NCBI GenBank assembly: GCA_024291935.2
Contig: CM044308.1
Coordinates: 116,276,501 to 116,340,500, forward strand
DNA length: 64,000 nt
From: Okapia johnstoni
Taxonomy: Eukaryota; Chordata; Mammalia; Artiodactyla; Giraffidae
Direction of reading: 5' to 3'
A program made the translations under genes and the position numbers. The first letter of the stretch is position 1. The number at the start of each line of letters is the position of its first letter. The notes under the pieces are model-generated. The model had not been told where the DNA came from. It saw nothing but the letters and a program-made list of their open reading frames with translations, and did no database searches. Shown here one piece after another: positions 23,405-35,425 of the stretch.

Positions 23405-24740
23405 TAGAGGATTAAAGAAAGAGGGGGAATTTTAAGGGGATCTGGGAGACTGTTCTAAGGTAATGACCACTCAAGAAAAGAATGCAGTAAGCTAGCAACA
23501 ATCTATTCTACCTTGAAGCGAGACCAGGTGCATCTAAGCACTAGACACACTCAAGCCACAAGACCTTACAGTTAAAACACAAAGCAACAGACATGGGGTC
23601 TGAATCTTGTTCCATGAAGTCAGAAATGCTGAAGACCAGCATTTCTACATGTAGCTAAGACAGGAATATAGACGAAAGGAGAAAGAAACCAGGTAAAAGG
23701 GGACTTTATACTGAAGCCTGAGATAACTTACCATATTCTAGAATATGTTACCACCCTTTTGCTAATATATATGATCTGAATAGCACCCTGACAGTCCTGG
23801 TTATATCATACAGGGATCGAGGAGAAATTAACTATATAAGCCTGCAACAAGGGTGGGGTTGTTAGTGCTCGACTCTTAGCACCATAGTTAGAGGTCCCAC
23901 TCCACTAGCAGTCAGCCTCGCAGTGGTCCGGGCAGCAGAGAGTGTGGTGAGAGGTAGATCATGGCTTTCTCCCCAGGGCCCTCCCCCCAGGGCCCTCCAG
24001 GCCCTCCAGCCTCAGGATTGGCAGGTGAGTTGGGGGTCCCAGGGACAGGCTGAGAGCTGTATCTTGCAGAGCTCCAGAGCCCTCACCAAGGCCACCCACT
24101 AGCCAGGCCCGGGCCCTGGTGAGAGGACCCAGACCAGGTGCTGGATGAATGCTCCCAGGCAGGGTAACTGGCCTGCACGGGGAGCCCCTCCTCTTTGCCA
24201 GGGCCTGGGCCTGGGAAAGTGAAAGCTGAGTCTTGGGACCTTGCCTTTTCTTGTCAGAACAGAGAATAGCATTTGCTTTGGTGGAGGTTTACAGGAACAT
24301 TGTGATCTGACCATGACCTGGTACTGAGAAGTTTGTAATAACTAACCACACCCCTTCCCTCACCTTTCCCATAAAAGGGCTTTGCTGAAAGCTTTCTGGG
24401 AGTTCAGGGTTTTTAAGGCATGAGCCACCCATCTCCTTGCATGGCCCCGCAATAAACCTCTCTCCACTCCAAACTAATGTTTTGGTATTGTTTAGCCTCA
24501 CTGTGAGTCAGGCACACAGACCCAGCGTTTGGTAACAAGACCTGATGTCTACTCAGGAGAAAATGATAGTCTTCTCCCCTCCCCACTCTTTCTTTGATTA
24601 CAAAAATGTAGCCCTCTTTGTTCTTGGGGTTGCACTCCCTTGCCTGCCCACCAGTATCTCTCACAGGCATCCTATGGTAATAAACTCCCTCTTTGCCAAC
24701 TGCTTTGCCTCACATTGACTTTTTTCTGTGAGGAGACAAA
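23405..24740 (+). mobile_element. Composite LTR-like region
   Basis: Three LTR-like features occur in order: a TATA-like aactatataagcctgcaac near 23830, a C-rich segment followed by gcaataaacctctctccact near 24450, and a second polyadenylation-like ggtaataaactccctctttg near 24675. The two 3' parts look like related R-U5 ends in tandem. I cannot define termini or target duplications, and no coding remains of a virus are visible. Confidence 0.45.
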
Positions 24741-25744
24741 ACCTGAGCTTCAATAAGTCTGACACCAGATGAGCTGTTTTAATTGAAAGACAGTGGGTGG
24801 GCTTGAATCCCTTCCTGAACCAGGGATCCTTGGTTCAAATTCTAATCTGAGATGCAGCTGGGTTCCAGTTCTATTTGAGAAGGAGTGTGGCTTCAGAGCC
24901 TGCTCTGGACACTCAGAACTCTTTCAGACACAGATTCAAAGCACTAAATAAAATATACAAGGTTAGGAACTAAATGGTTTGAAAACAGTAGCGATTTTAA
25001 GGCAGTTTATAAAACACTCCTTTGATCTTTTGTGAGAAAAGACAAAGACTCAATCCCTTAACCTATTTCAAAGAAAACAGTCAATGTTGACATTTAAGGA
25101 GAGACTGCAGGATTTTTAAACTGTGGTTGTAGTTTTAAATACACATTATATATTGCATTAGACTAAGTCTTGTCTCGTAAAAATCATGTCTTAAGGAATA
25201 AGAAAAATTAGCAATTCCCCAAATTCAGAAAATATAAAGATTTTTAAAATCAAAAACTTAAAAATTCACTCTCAAAGGTTTCAATGGCCTTTTTCCAAAC
25301 ACTTACGTGCTGTTGCTGCCTATTGAACTTCTGCTCCAGAAAATATAAAGGTTGACCACCATGGGCTTCTCCTCCAACTCATGGACCCTCCGGCTCCTCA
25401 AATGGGCAGAAAGATACGAGGTCCAGGTAGTGGCCCCACGGAGGCCAGACCCAGGGGTGGGTCTCAAGGTTGCCTCCAGAGCCCTGTCTTTCTGAAATGG
25501 GACGCAGGTCTGGACATGGATGACCGGTGGGTGCAGGAGACCCGAGAGTGTCTGCTCCGCATCACTGCACCGCAGCCTCTGGGTGCTAGTATTTCAACCT
25601 GAAAGTCAACTTTGAGCTTTGCTTTGGACCGACCCTCCAGACCAAGTGAACAGGACCACCAGGGAAGTCCCTATGTGGACATGTCTTGAACCTCTTTGGG
25701 TAAAAACCAAGAAGTGAGCTGCAGCACTTTTCAGTGCCCACTAC
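24741..25744. other. Intergenic stretch with a GC-rich segment
   Basis: The part at 25340-25640 is markedly richer in G+C than its surroundings and holds a plus-strand frame of 73 codons (25381-25602). I recognise no product. It may be a fragment of an old retrocopy or an LTR. Confidence 0.35.
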
Positions 25745-26856
25745 AAAGAGGGCACCCGAAAAAGCAAGAGAGTTCCAGAAAAATATCCACTTCTGCTTTA
25801 TTGACTATGCCAAAGCCTTTGACTGTGTGGATCACAACAAACTGGAAAATTCTTCAAGAGATGGGAATACCAGACCACCTTACCTGCCTCCTGAGAAATC
25901 TGTATTCAGATCAAGAAGCAACAGTTAGAATGGGACATGGAACAACAGACTGGTTCCAAATTGGGAAAGGAGTACGTTAAGGCTGTATATTGTCACCCTG
26001 CTTATTTAACTTATATGCAGAGTACATCATGAGAAACGCTGAGCTGGATGAAGTACAAGCTGGCATCAAGATTGCTGGGAGAAATATCAATAACCTCAGA
26101 TATGCAGATGACACCACCCTTATGGCAGAAAGTGAAGAAGAACTAAAGAGTCTCTTGATGAAAGTGAAAGAGGAGAGTGAAAAAGTTGGCTTAAAACTCA
26201 ACATTCAGAAAACAAAGATCATGGCATCTGGTCCCATCACTTCATGGCAAATAGATAGGGAAACAATGGAAAGTGACAGACTTTATTTTCTTAGGCTCCA
26301 AAATCACTGCAGATGGTGACTGCAGGCATGAGATTAAAAGACACTTGCTCCTTGGAAGAAAAACTATGACCAACCTAGACAGCATATTAAAAAGCAGAGA
26401 CATTACTTTGCCAACAAAGGTCCATCTAGTCAAAGCTATGGTTTTTCCAGTAGTCATGTGTGGATGTGAGAGTTGGACCATAAAGAAAGCCGAAGAATTG
26501 ATGCTTTTGAACAGTGGTGTTGGAGAAGACTCTTGAGAGTCCCTTGGACTGCAAGGAGGTCAAACCAGTCAATCCTAAAGGAAATCAGTCCTGAATATTC
26601 ATTGGAAGGACTGGTGCTGAAGCTGAAACTCCAGTACTTTGGCCACCTGATGGTAAGAACTGACCCATTGGAAAAGACCTTGATGCTGGGAAATATTGAA
26701 AGGAGGGGAAGGTGACAACATAAGATGAGAGGGTTGGATGGCATCACTGACTCAATGGACATGAGTTTGAGCAAGCTCTGGGAGTTGGTGATGGACAGGG
26801 AGGCCTTGTGTGCTGCAGTTCATGGGGTTGCAAAGAGTTGGACAGAACTGAACAAA
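25745..26856 (+). mobile_element. BovB (RTE) LINE with reverse transcriptase remnant
   Basis: Plus-strand RTE fragment. It starts inside the reverse transcriptase (FIDYAKAFDCVDHNKL), passes the CLFNLYAEYIMRN block and the catalytic YADDT at about 26101, and continues to the 3' part ([33 protein letters not shown]), ending ttggacagaactgaacaaa. Frameshifts lie near 25850, 25980 and 26280. The copy is 5' truncated and inactive. Confidence 0.92.
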
Positions 26857-26924
26857 GAGGGAAACTTCGTGGTTGGTTGGTTTCTCTGAATTTTTATAAT
26901 TCAGAATGTATAATTCTAATCTCT

Positions 26925-26993
26925 GAATGTAGATTAGAGCTGCACGTAGCCTAGGTATTAGCTGCATTAGACATGCAGCTCTAATCTACATTC
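26925..26993. repeat. Perfect 20-bp inverted repeat (hairpin)
   Basis: Left arm 26925-26944 (gaatgtagattagagctgca) is the exact reverse complement of right arm 26974-26993, with a 29-nt loop. It lies about 70 bp downstream of a BovB 3' end. A partly similar word (gaatgtataattctaatctc) precedes the left arm. Confidence 0.88.
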
Positions 26994-28355
26994 TGGTGAC
27001 AAGTAAGGCTGTCCAGAGAGCAGGACTCTGTAGCAAGACCAAACAAGGATGCCTGGCCATTTTCACATGATGACCCAGCAGACCCAACGGGAATGGAAGG
27101 CTCTTTAGAAGACAGAGTTCTGAAGAAAGCCTCTAACAAGCCCCAATAACAATCCCTGTGGTTTTGGAGGAAGACCATGCTCACTTCCGCCAGTGAGTAT
27201 CGTCCATGTGCATTCAGTCTCTGGCTTCCCACAGAGTCCTATTGAGACTGAATCTCAGACCATGGGGTACCAAGTACCTGTGTGAACTGACATCCCATCA
27301 CATCCTAGGGGTCATCTGACCCACTGAATCACACAGTGAAGGTACAGAGTAGAATTCCATCGTAAAATGGAACTCATTTATATGAGACTGGACGCAAGTG
27401 GGTCTGCAAGACAAAAACAAGTTATAAAAGCAGGCAACTCAGACTCCCATAGCATCTCCACCCACTATCTCCCTGGCTTTCCCTCCACTCACAGCACCAC
27501 CTTCAACCAGAATGGATGGTTGCTGCCCTCTGCTCTACTCGGGTAACCCTGCAAGACAGTGCCAGAGGGAACTTCTCTAGGTCAGCAAACAATCACTGGG
27601 GTGGAATGAGAGCTGTTTAAGGACTCAGACCCTACAGGAATAAAAGTTTAACCCCACTGAGGTGGGCAGAACTTGCAGGAGTTGATGGGAGAAGGAAGGC
27701 TGCAAAAATCACCACCCGAGGCCTAAGGTCGCTCCAGGAGTGGGTCGGAAGCAGCCAGGTTTTGTGCTAATTGATGTTTCTTTCTCTCCCACCCCTTCTG
27801 ATGAGATTGGGGATTGATGACATTTTTGGTTTCAGATGAACATTTGACTGAATTGACACCTTGGTACCTTTAGCTTCATTTACTATATTGGGGACATTAA
27901 CCCTTCACCCACAGGATGGATAAGAGTAGATGCTTGGGAGGGTGAGAAGATGTGTTGTGAACATCTTCCCTCTGGGATCCATTCTCCATCCTGTTCTGGA
28001 ACCCAGGAGGCTGACTGGATATCATCACCTGAATTCTGGTCAATTTTGTCCATGGGGACAACGACTGAAAATTAGCAGGAAGGAGGAGAGTAAAGCAAGG
28101 CTTTAAAAAAAAATTGCCCATTTTACAACCATAATTGCTCTGCCATTTTTTACAGTTCTTTGTTCATGTATTTGAGGTTGCGTCGGCCACAGGATTCCCA
28201 GCACCTAGAACAGCTAGTTTCACACACAGGCGTAGTTTCTTCTTAGACGGGAGGCCTTCCAATCAGCTATCATCCTTCTGAATACATAGATGTGTCTCCA
28301 TCCTGGAGGCTGGAGAGAGCATAAGAGTCTGTGCAACAGTTGTCCCAGCCACCCT

Positions 28356-28436
28356 CAGAGGGATCTCAAACGTGACCTCCCTTAGAGGGATCTCAAACGT
28401 GACCTCCCTTAGAGATATCTCAAACGTGACCTCCCT
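28356..28436. repeat. 27-bp minisatellite, three units
   Basis: Units are 28356-28382, 28383-28409 and 28410-28436, with core ggatctcaaacgtgacctcc. Unit 3 differs at a few bases. Because 27 is a multiple of three, a minus-strand frame reads REVTFEIPL-type nonapeptides through all units, but nothing else suggests a gene. Confidence 0.93.
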
Positions 28437-29060
28437 TCCCAAGTTTGGAGCAGATGTCACCGTCCAACCTGATGTGTTTATCCAGCCCCTCAGATCCCTT
28501 GTTGCCCTGGAGCGTACCCTTTGCTTCCTCACTTCTTCCAGGAGCTTTGTCTGCTGTGCTTACTAAAAGGTCAACCCCTTGCAGGAGTGATCCTTTTTAA
28601 AAAAGACCTGACATGGCTCTGCCACATGGATCTCCTCAGGTTCCAAATACAGTGCACTGTAATCTCTAAAGTGCCATCCACATACACCCTAAGTCCAGGA
28701 AGCCCCACCAGAGTCACAGGGGATGTTAGGTGGAGAATTTTCTCTGACCTCCTGCACTGCTCTTTGCAGGTACTTGGCTTTTGGATATCATTGCAAACCA
28801 CTCTGGCACACTCTATTCCTAAATGCAAGGGTAAGGAATGGGAAGGCCCCTGCAATCCAAGTGGCGAGTCAGAAAGTGGACCAAGAAAATCCAGAAAAAA
28901 TTCCTGGGCAATTTTTTTCCATTCACTGATGTTTTTTCTTCTCATAGTAGTCTCTATTGTCAATGTGGAAATTCTTAGTTTCATCAATCATGACATGTTG
29001 CATCTTTTCAAATGTACTTTTTCATGAAGGTTTTCTGAGTTATTGCCTGGCAGATGATTT

Positions 29061-29250
29061 TTGTGTGTGTGCTTAGTCATTCAATCATGTCCAACTCTCT
29101 GCAGCCCCATGGACTGTAAACTGCTAGACTCCTCTGTCCATGGAATTTCACAAGCAAGAATACTGAGCAGATTGCCATCTCCTTCTCCAGGAGATCTTCC
29201 CCACCCAGGGATCAAACACCATCTCTTGCCTCTCCTGCATTGGCAGGCGG
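29061..29250 (-). mobile_element. Bov-tA SINE
   Basis: Minus-strand copy beginning gtgcttagtcattcaatcat and ending near cctgcattggcaggcgga. The outermost tRNA head is missing. Confidence 0.83.
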
Positions 29251-29277
29251 AACATGTTACTAAAAATGCAAGAAGAG

Positions 29278-29751
29278 CTCTTCCTGCCATCTTTCAGTGC
29301 TGCCATAACAGTACATGAATGTCCTGGTTGATGCTCTCAAGAGTATTAACAACCGCAAAAGGAGAGAGGCAAATGACAGGTTCCAATCAGGCCATGCTCC
29401 AAAGTCATCATCAGGTTTCTCACTGTGATGATGAAGCATGGTTACACTGGTGAATGTGAAAGCATTAATAATCACAGGGCTGGTAAAACTGTGAACCTCA
29501 CAGGCAGGCTAAATAAGTGGCAAGTGATCAGCCCCAGATTTGATGTGCAATTCAAAGACCTAGAAAAACGACAGAATAACCTTCTCCCATCCTGTCGGTT
29601 TGGTTTCATTGTTCTGACTATCTCAGCTGACATCATGGACCATGAAGAAACAAGACGAAAACACACAGGAGGGAAAATCCTTGGATTCTTTTTCTAGGGA
29701 TGTACTACGTGTGTGCAAATAAAATGCCTCAATGGTTTAAAAAAAAAAAAA
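29278..29751 (+). pseudogene. RPS15A: RPS15A processed pseudogene
   Basis: An intronless retrocopy of the mRNA for ribosomal protein S15a (uS8), a component of the small ribosomal subunit. It begins with the 5' UTR word ctcttcctgccatctttcag and runs to a stop at 29695-29697, followed by a short 3' UTR with an aataaa signal and a 13-A tail (29739-29751). The C-terminal two-thirds reads well ([31 protein letters not shown]). It is broken: the start codon is changed (ataacag in place of the usual start), frameshifts occur around 29350-29425, and one codon is lost at RAGKTVNL. The intronless form and A tail show L1-mediated retrotransposition. No function is expected. Confidence 0.94.
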
Positions 29752-30115
29752 GATACAAACGCAGATCTTCCTAATGAAATAAAGAAAGCAGATGATTTTT
29801 AAAAATTCTTTAAAAATCAAAGTATAGTTTATTTACAATATTTTCTTAGTTACACGTGTTCAACACAGTAATTCAATTTTTTTTACAAATTATGTTCCAC
29901 TTGGTATTACAAAATAATGCCTATATTTCTCTGTGCTGAATATAATATATACTTGTTGCTTATTTATTTCATACACAGTAGTTTGTACCTCTTAATCCCA
30001 TGCCCCTTCCCCTCTCTCTCCCCACTAGTAACCACTAGTTTGTTCTCTGTATCTGTTTGCTTTGTTACACATTTGTTTGGTTTGTTTATTAGGTTCTACA
30101 TATATTTGGTGAGTC

Positions 30116-30410
30116 CCTTGGGCAGCAAGGAGATCAAACTAGTCAATCTTAAAGGAAATCAACCCTGAGTATTCATTGGAAGGACTGATGCTGTAGCTGA
30201 AGTTCCAATACTTTGGCCACCTGATGCGAAGAGCCAACTCATTCGAGAAGACTCTGATGCTGGGAAAGACTGAAGGCAGGAGGAGAAGGGGACAACAGAG
30301 GATGAGATGGCTGGATGGCATCACCGACTCAATGGTCATGAGTTTGAGCAAACTCCAGAAGATTGTGGAGTACAGGGAAACCTGGCGTGCCGCGGTCCAT
30401 TCATGTTGGT
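30116..30410 (+). mobile_element. BovB 3' fragment
   Basis: Plus-strand BovB end: cttgggcagcaaggagatca, aaactccagaagattgtgga, and ending gcgtgccgcggtccattcat. 5' truncated; inserted in the L1 3' UTR. Confidence 0.85.
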
Positions 30411-30875
30411 GCAAATGGCAGAATTTCATTCTTCTTTTACGACTAGGTATTATTCCATCGTGTATATATGTACCACATCTTCTTTATTCATTCGTCTATT
30501 GATGGACACGTAGGTTGTTTCCATATCTTGGCTGTTACAAGTAATGCTGCTATGAACATTGGGATGCATGTGTCTTTTCGAATTAGTGTCTTTGTTTTCT
30601 TTGGATATAAACCCAGGAGTGGAATTGCTGAGTCATACAGCAACACATACATACATACATATAGTTTTTTTGAGAAGCTGCCATACTGTTTTCCATAATG
30701 GCTGCACTAGTTTATATTCCCACCAACAATGCACGAGGGTTCCCTTTCCTCCACATCCTTGTCAAAATTTGTTATTTGTACTATACTTTTGATGATAGCT
30801 ATTCTGACAGGTGTCAGGTGATATCTCATTGTGGTTTTAATTTACATTTCTATAATGATTCTATAATGATTAGTG

Positions 30876-31100
30876 GGGCTTCCCAGGTGGCACTAGTGGT
30901 AAAGAACCTGCCTGCCAACACAGGAAACGTAAGAGATGCAGGTTCGATCCCTGGGTTGGGAAGATCCCCTGGAGAAGGGCACTGCAGCCCACTCCAGTAT
31001 TCTTGCCTGGAGAATCCCATGGATAGAGGAGCCTGGAGGGCTACAGTCCATGGGATTGCAAAGAGTCAGACTTGACTGAAGTGACTGAGCACACATGCAG
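30876..31100 (+). mobile_element. Bov-tA SINE with target duplication
   Basis: Full-length plus-strand SINE flanked by TGATTAGTG (30867-30875 and 31101-31109). The tRNA-like head includes ggcttcccaggtggcactag and the B box gttcgatcc. Confidence 0.92.
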
Positions 31101-31190
31101 TGATTAGTGATGCTGAGTATCTTTTCACGTGCCTAATAGCCATTTCTATGTCTTCTTTGGAAAAATGTCAATTCAAGTCTTCTGCCCTGA

Positions 31191-32424
31191 AATTAATGTT
31201 TACATCTCTTTGGTCTCCTTAAACCTGGAATAAAGAGAGACAAGCATAGAGTTCATCTGGATACTTTTTAGGTACCTATGACATATCAAGATGTACAACA
31301 AGCAATTGGACACAATAAAAATACTTTGAGCTCAGATAAAAATTATAGCATTTTCCCATTAAAATGTAATCAAATGAGTGTACTGGTTATCTACTAAAAT
31401 TTAAGTTTTATTCTGAAATATTGCTATTAGTGCACAAAAGTGGTGTGTGGTAATGAGTAGCTTGTGGCAAACCAACATTTCCACTGAGAACAGTTAGATA
31501 AGGCCATTATCATACATAAAACATCTGTCTGAAGGCAATTTAAAGCTGAGGCAACCAGCTTTGCTTTGCTTTAGACAAATTAGAGATTTGCAAATACAAA
31601 TCAGAGATTAAAAAAACTGTCAAAACTTTCCTTGAGTAGCTAAGTCTCTAACTGGATTGAGATAGTCATATGTCACTCCGTTGGCCTTGCAAAGGAGAGC
31701 ATTAATCTTCTTGAGAGGAAGACAGTACCATCTAGATCCTCTATACATTTTTTCATACAGTGTCTAGGAGTTAACTGAAAATTACCTGGCATGCCAAAAT
31801 ATAGGACTGTATGGCGAAGACCAAGAAGGAAAAAACCATACAACAGAAACAGACCAAAGTTAATCCAAATAATGGAATTATCAGACAAGGATTGAAAAGA
31901 GCTATTATTTATGTGCTTAAGAAAAAGAGGAAAAGAGGGAGAAAAAAATCATCAAAGAATTGATAGACTCCACTAGGAATTCTAGAATTGAGTTGAAATT
32001 AGACATTAACAGATAGGTTTAACAGGGAATGAGACACAGCAAAAGAGAAAATTAGTGAACTAGAAGGCTGATAAAATCAATATTTAGATTTAAGCATATA
32101 TAGAGAAAAAGAAGAGTGAACATTCAGATTAAAAAATAGTCATATGGTACACAACAAAAACGTCACATGTATACACAACATGGAGAGATGTGAGAAAGTA
32201 TAAGAGCAATATTTTCTTTAAGAGATAACTTTTGAAAAATTCCAAAGCTGACAGGACAGAAAAAGCTGTCGACTTGACATTCTGTGAATCCCAAGCAGGA
32301 TGAATAGAAACAAAAATACACATAGGCACAGCATATCAAACTGTTAAACATCAAAGACAAAGGAAAAAATCTTAAGATGAAGAAAAAAGGGCACCTTACT
32401 TTCACAGTAGTAACAGAAAATATT
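31191..32424. other. AT-rich intergenic stretch, possible HAL1/L1 remnant
   Basis: No gene is visible. The text around 31790-32060 (acagaccaaagttaatccaa, cagacaaggattgaaaagag, agaattgagttgaaattaga) resembles the A-rich 5'/ORF1 region of old L1/HAL1 elements in sense. Confidence 0.35.
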
Positions 32425-34213
32425 CTGTTGACTTTTACAATTTTTCATTTTATGTTGGAGCATAGTTGATTAACAATGTTGTGTCAGTTTCAGGGGTACA
32501 GCAAAATGATTCAGTTACACATGTATCTTCTTTTTATTGTTGACTTCTTACGATTTAGATATAATTGGCATATAACATTATATTAGTGGCTGGTATACAA
32601 CACAGTGATTAGATATTTCTGTATATTGCAAAGTGATCACCACTGGACAGTAAGTCTAGTTGACATCCATCACCATATATTATTACATTTTTTTCCTTGT
32701 GAAAACTTTTAAGATTTATTCTCTTAACAACCTTCAAATATACAATCAAGTAGTACCATAGTTGGGCTTCTCTGGTAGCTCAGCTGGTAAAGAATCCACC
32801 TGCAATGCTGGACAGCCCGGTTTGGTTCCTGAGTCAGGAAGATCCAGGAATTTGAAGGAGAAGGGACAGGCTACCCACTTCAGTATTCTTGGGCTTCCCT
32901 GGTGGCTCAACCAGTAAAGAATCCACCTGCAATATGGGAGACCTGGGTTCAATCCCTGGGTTGGGAAGATTCTGGGAGAAGGGAACAGCTACCCACTCCA
33001 GTATTCTGACCTGGAGAATTCCATGAACTGCATAGTCCATGGGGTCGCAAAGAGCTGGACACGACTGAGCAACTTTAAGTTTCACTTTCATTACCATAGT
33101 CACCATGCTGTACATAACATCCCATGACTTATTCATTTTGCAGTTGGAATTTTGTGCTTTTTAACTTACTTTATCCATTTTGCAACCTCATCCCCACCCT
33201 TATTCTTTGTACTCATGAGCTTGGGAGCTTTTTTGTTTGGTTGGTTTTTGTCTTCATATTCCACATATAAGTGAGATCACATAATATTTGTTTTTTCTCT
33301 GTCTTATTTCACTCAACATTATGCCTAAAAATCCACCCATATTGCCAAAAATGGCAAAATTTCCTTCTTTTTCTATGATTGAATAACGTTTCATTGTGTG
33401 TGTTTAATAGCTATACAGAATATAGGAACATAAGTTTCTTCCATAGCTTGGCTATTGGAAATAATGTTGCAATAAACATAGGGGTGAGTGTATCTTTCAG
33501 TTAGTGCTTTTTTTCCCTTGAATAAATACCCAGAAGTGAATTTGTGGGATCATATGGTCATTCTACTTTTAATTTTTTGATGAACTCCCACACTACTTTC
33601 CATAGTGGTTGCACAAATTTACATTCCCACCAACAGTGCACAAGGGTTCCTTTTCCTTCAATCCTCACTAAAACTTGTTGTTTCTTGTTTTTTTGATGAT
33701 AGCCATTCTAACAAGTATGAGGTGATATCTCATTGTGGTTTTGATTTTCATTTCCCTAATGATTAGTGATGTTAAAGCACTTTTTCATGTACCTTTTATT
33801 ATCTGTATGTCTTCCTTAGAAAAATGTCTATTCAGATTCTGTGCCCATTTTAAAATTAGATTGTTTTATTTTGTTGTTATTGAGTTGAATAAATTCTTTA
33901 TATACTTTGGATGTTAACCCCTCATCAGACACATGATTTGCAAATATATTCTCCTATTTGGTATGTTGCCTTTTAATTTTATTACTGATTTAATTTGTTT
34001 TACACAAGGTTTTAAGTTTGATGTGATCTTGCTTATTTATTTTGGCTTTTGTTATCTGTGCTTTTGGTGTCAACTCAAAAAAACAAAATCACCAAGACAG
34101 ATGCTAAGCAGCTTACCGCCTATGTTTTCTTCTAGGAGTTTTATGATTTCAGATCTAACATTAAAGCTTTTAATCCATTTTGAGTTAATTTTGTATGTAA
34201 GATATGGATTAAC
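32425..34213 (-). mobile_element. L1 LINE, left arm of a head-to-head pair
   Basis: Minus-strand L1 with its 3' end at 32425 (complement of the tggagcatagttgattaaca region) and ORF2 end at 33240-34213. It is non-coding because of many stops. It meets a plus-strand L1 at about 34213 with no spacer. A Bov-tA dimer is nested at 32763-33091. Confidence 0.8.
32763..33091 (+). mobile_element. Bov-tA dimer SINE with single target duplication
   Basis: A partial unit (head plus half body, 32763-32890) is joined at cagtattcttgggcttccct to a complete unit (to 33091). The whole dimer is flanked by TACCATAGT (32754-32762 and 33092-33100), so both units arrived together. The junction is the same as in 1563-1855 and 11637-11853. 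Confidence 0.9.
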
Positions 34214-35152
34214 GGAACAGGTTAGAAATCCCAGAAATAAACCCATGTGCTTGTCAGTTAACCTATGATAAAGGAGGCAAGAATATACAGTGGAGAAAAG
34301 ACAATCTCTTCAATAAGTGGTGCTGGGAAAACTGGACAGCTCCATTTATTAATAAAAGAATGAAATCAGAACATTCTCTGTCACCGTTTACAAAAATAAT
34401 ATCAAAATGGATTAAAGACTTAAATACAAGACTGGAAACCATAAAACTTCTAGAAGAAAACACAGGCAGAATACTCTTTGACATAAGTTGTAGTAACATA
34501 TATTTTTTTGGATCTATCCCCTAAAGCAAAGAAAATAAAAGCAAAAGTAAATAAATGGAACCTAGTGAAACTTAAAAGCTTTTGCACAGTAAAGAAAACC
34601 ATTGACAAAATGAAAAGACAATCTGCTGAATAGGAGAAAATATTTCCAAATGATATGACTGATAAGGGGTTACTGTCCAAAATATTAAAATAGCTCACAC
34701 AACTTAACATCAAAAAGCAAGCAAAATGATTTAAAAATGTGCAGAAGACCTGAATAGACATTTTTCCAAAGGAAACAAACAGATGGCCAATAGGCACATG
34801 GAAAGAGGTTCAACACTGTTAAGCATCAGAGAAATGCAATTTAAAACCACAATGAGATACCACCTTATACTGCCAGAGTGGCCACCATTAAAAAGAACGC
34901 AAATAAAAAATGTTGGCGAGCATGTGAAAACCAGTAAGGAGCTTTCCCAAAAGACTAAAAAGAGAACTACCACATCACCCAGCAAATTCACTCCTGGGTA
35001 TATATCCAAAAAATGAAAAACTGATTTGAAAAGACATATGAATCCCAATGTTCATAGCAGCACTATTTATAACTGCCAAAATATAGAAGCAACCTAAGTG
35101 TCCATCAACAATGAATGGATAAGAAGATGTGCTATACACACAATGGAATACT

Positions 35153-35425
35153 GCTGCTGCTAAGTCACTTCAGTCGTGTCCGACTCTGTGCGACCCCATA
35201 GACGGCAGCCCACCAGGCTCCATCATCACTGGGATTCTCCAGGCAAGAACACTGGAGTGGGTTGCCATTTCCTTCTCCAATGCATGAAAGTGAAAAGTGT
35301 AAGTGAAGTAGCTCAGTCGTGTCTGACTCCTAGAGACCCCGTGGACTGCAGCCCACCAGGCTCCTCTGTCCATGGGATTTTCCAGGCAAGAGTACTGGAG
35401 TGGGTTGCCATTGCCTTCTCCAAAC
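35153..35425 (-). mobile_element. Bov-A2 SINE (dimer of BovB-derived units)
   Basis: Two BovB-derived half units in tandem without a tRNA head. It begins gctgctgctaagtcacttca and ends gttgccattgccttctc. The target duplication GGAATACT is at 35145-35152 and 35426-35433, inside L1 ORF2. Confidence 0.93.

Larger units (their letters stand above)
26857..29057. other. Low-repeat intergenic stretch
   Basis: About 2.2 kb without a recognised gene. It contains the hairpin at 26925-26993 and the minisatellite at 28356-28436. A minus-strand frame of 138 codons at 28571-28987 has no recognisable domain. Confidence 0.4.
29795..31190 (-). mobile_element. Ruminant L1 LINE, interrupted by BovB and SINE
   Basis: Minus-strand L1: 3' UTR at 29795-30115 (complement of the agtatagtttatttacaata region), then ORF2 end at 30411-30875 and 31101-31190. 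The frame is broken. A BovB fragment (30116-30410) and a Bov-tA (30876-31100) are nested in it. Confidence 0.82.

Noticed and set aside
28263..28532. REVTFEIPL repeat protein
   Set aside because: The repeats are explained by a 27-bp minisatellite; no evidence of transcription or of a longer gene.
28571..28987. 138-codon minus-strand frame as a further Schlafen exon
   Set aside because: I looked for Schlafen blocks (SWS, NTGGGYLFIG, GYTGKVC) and found none.
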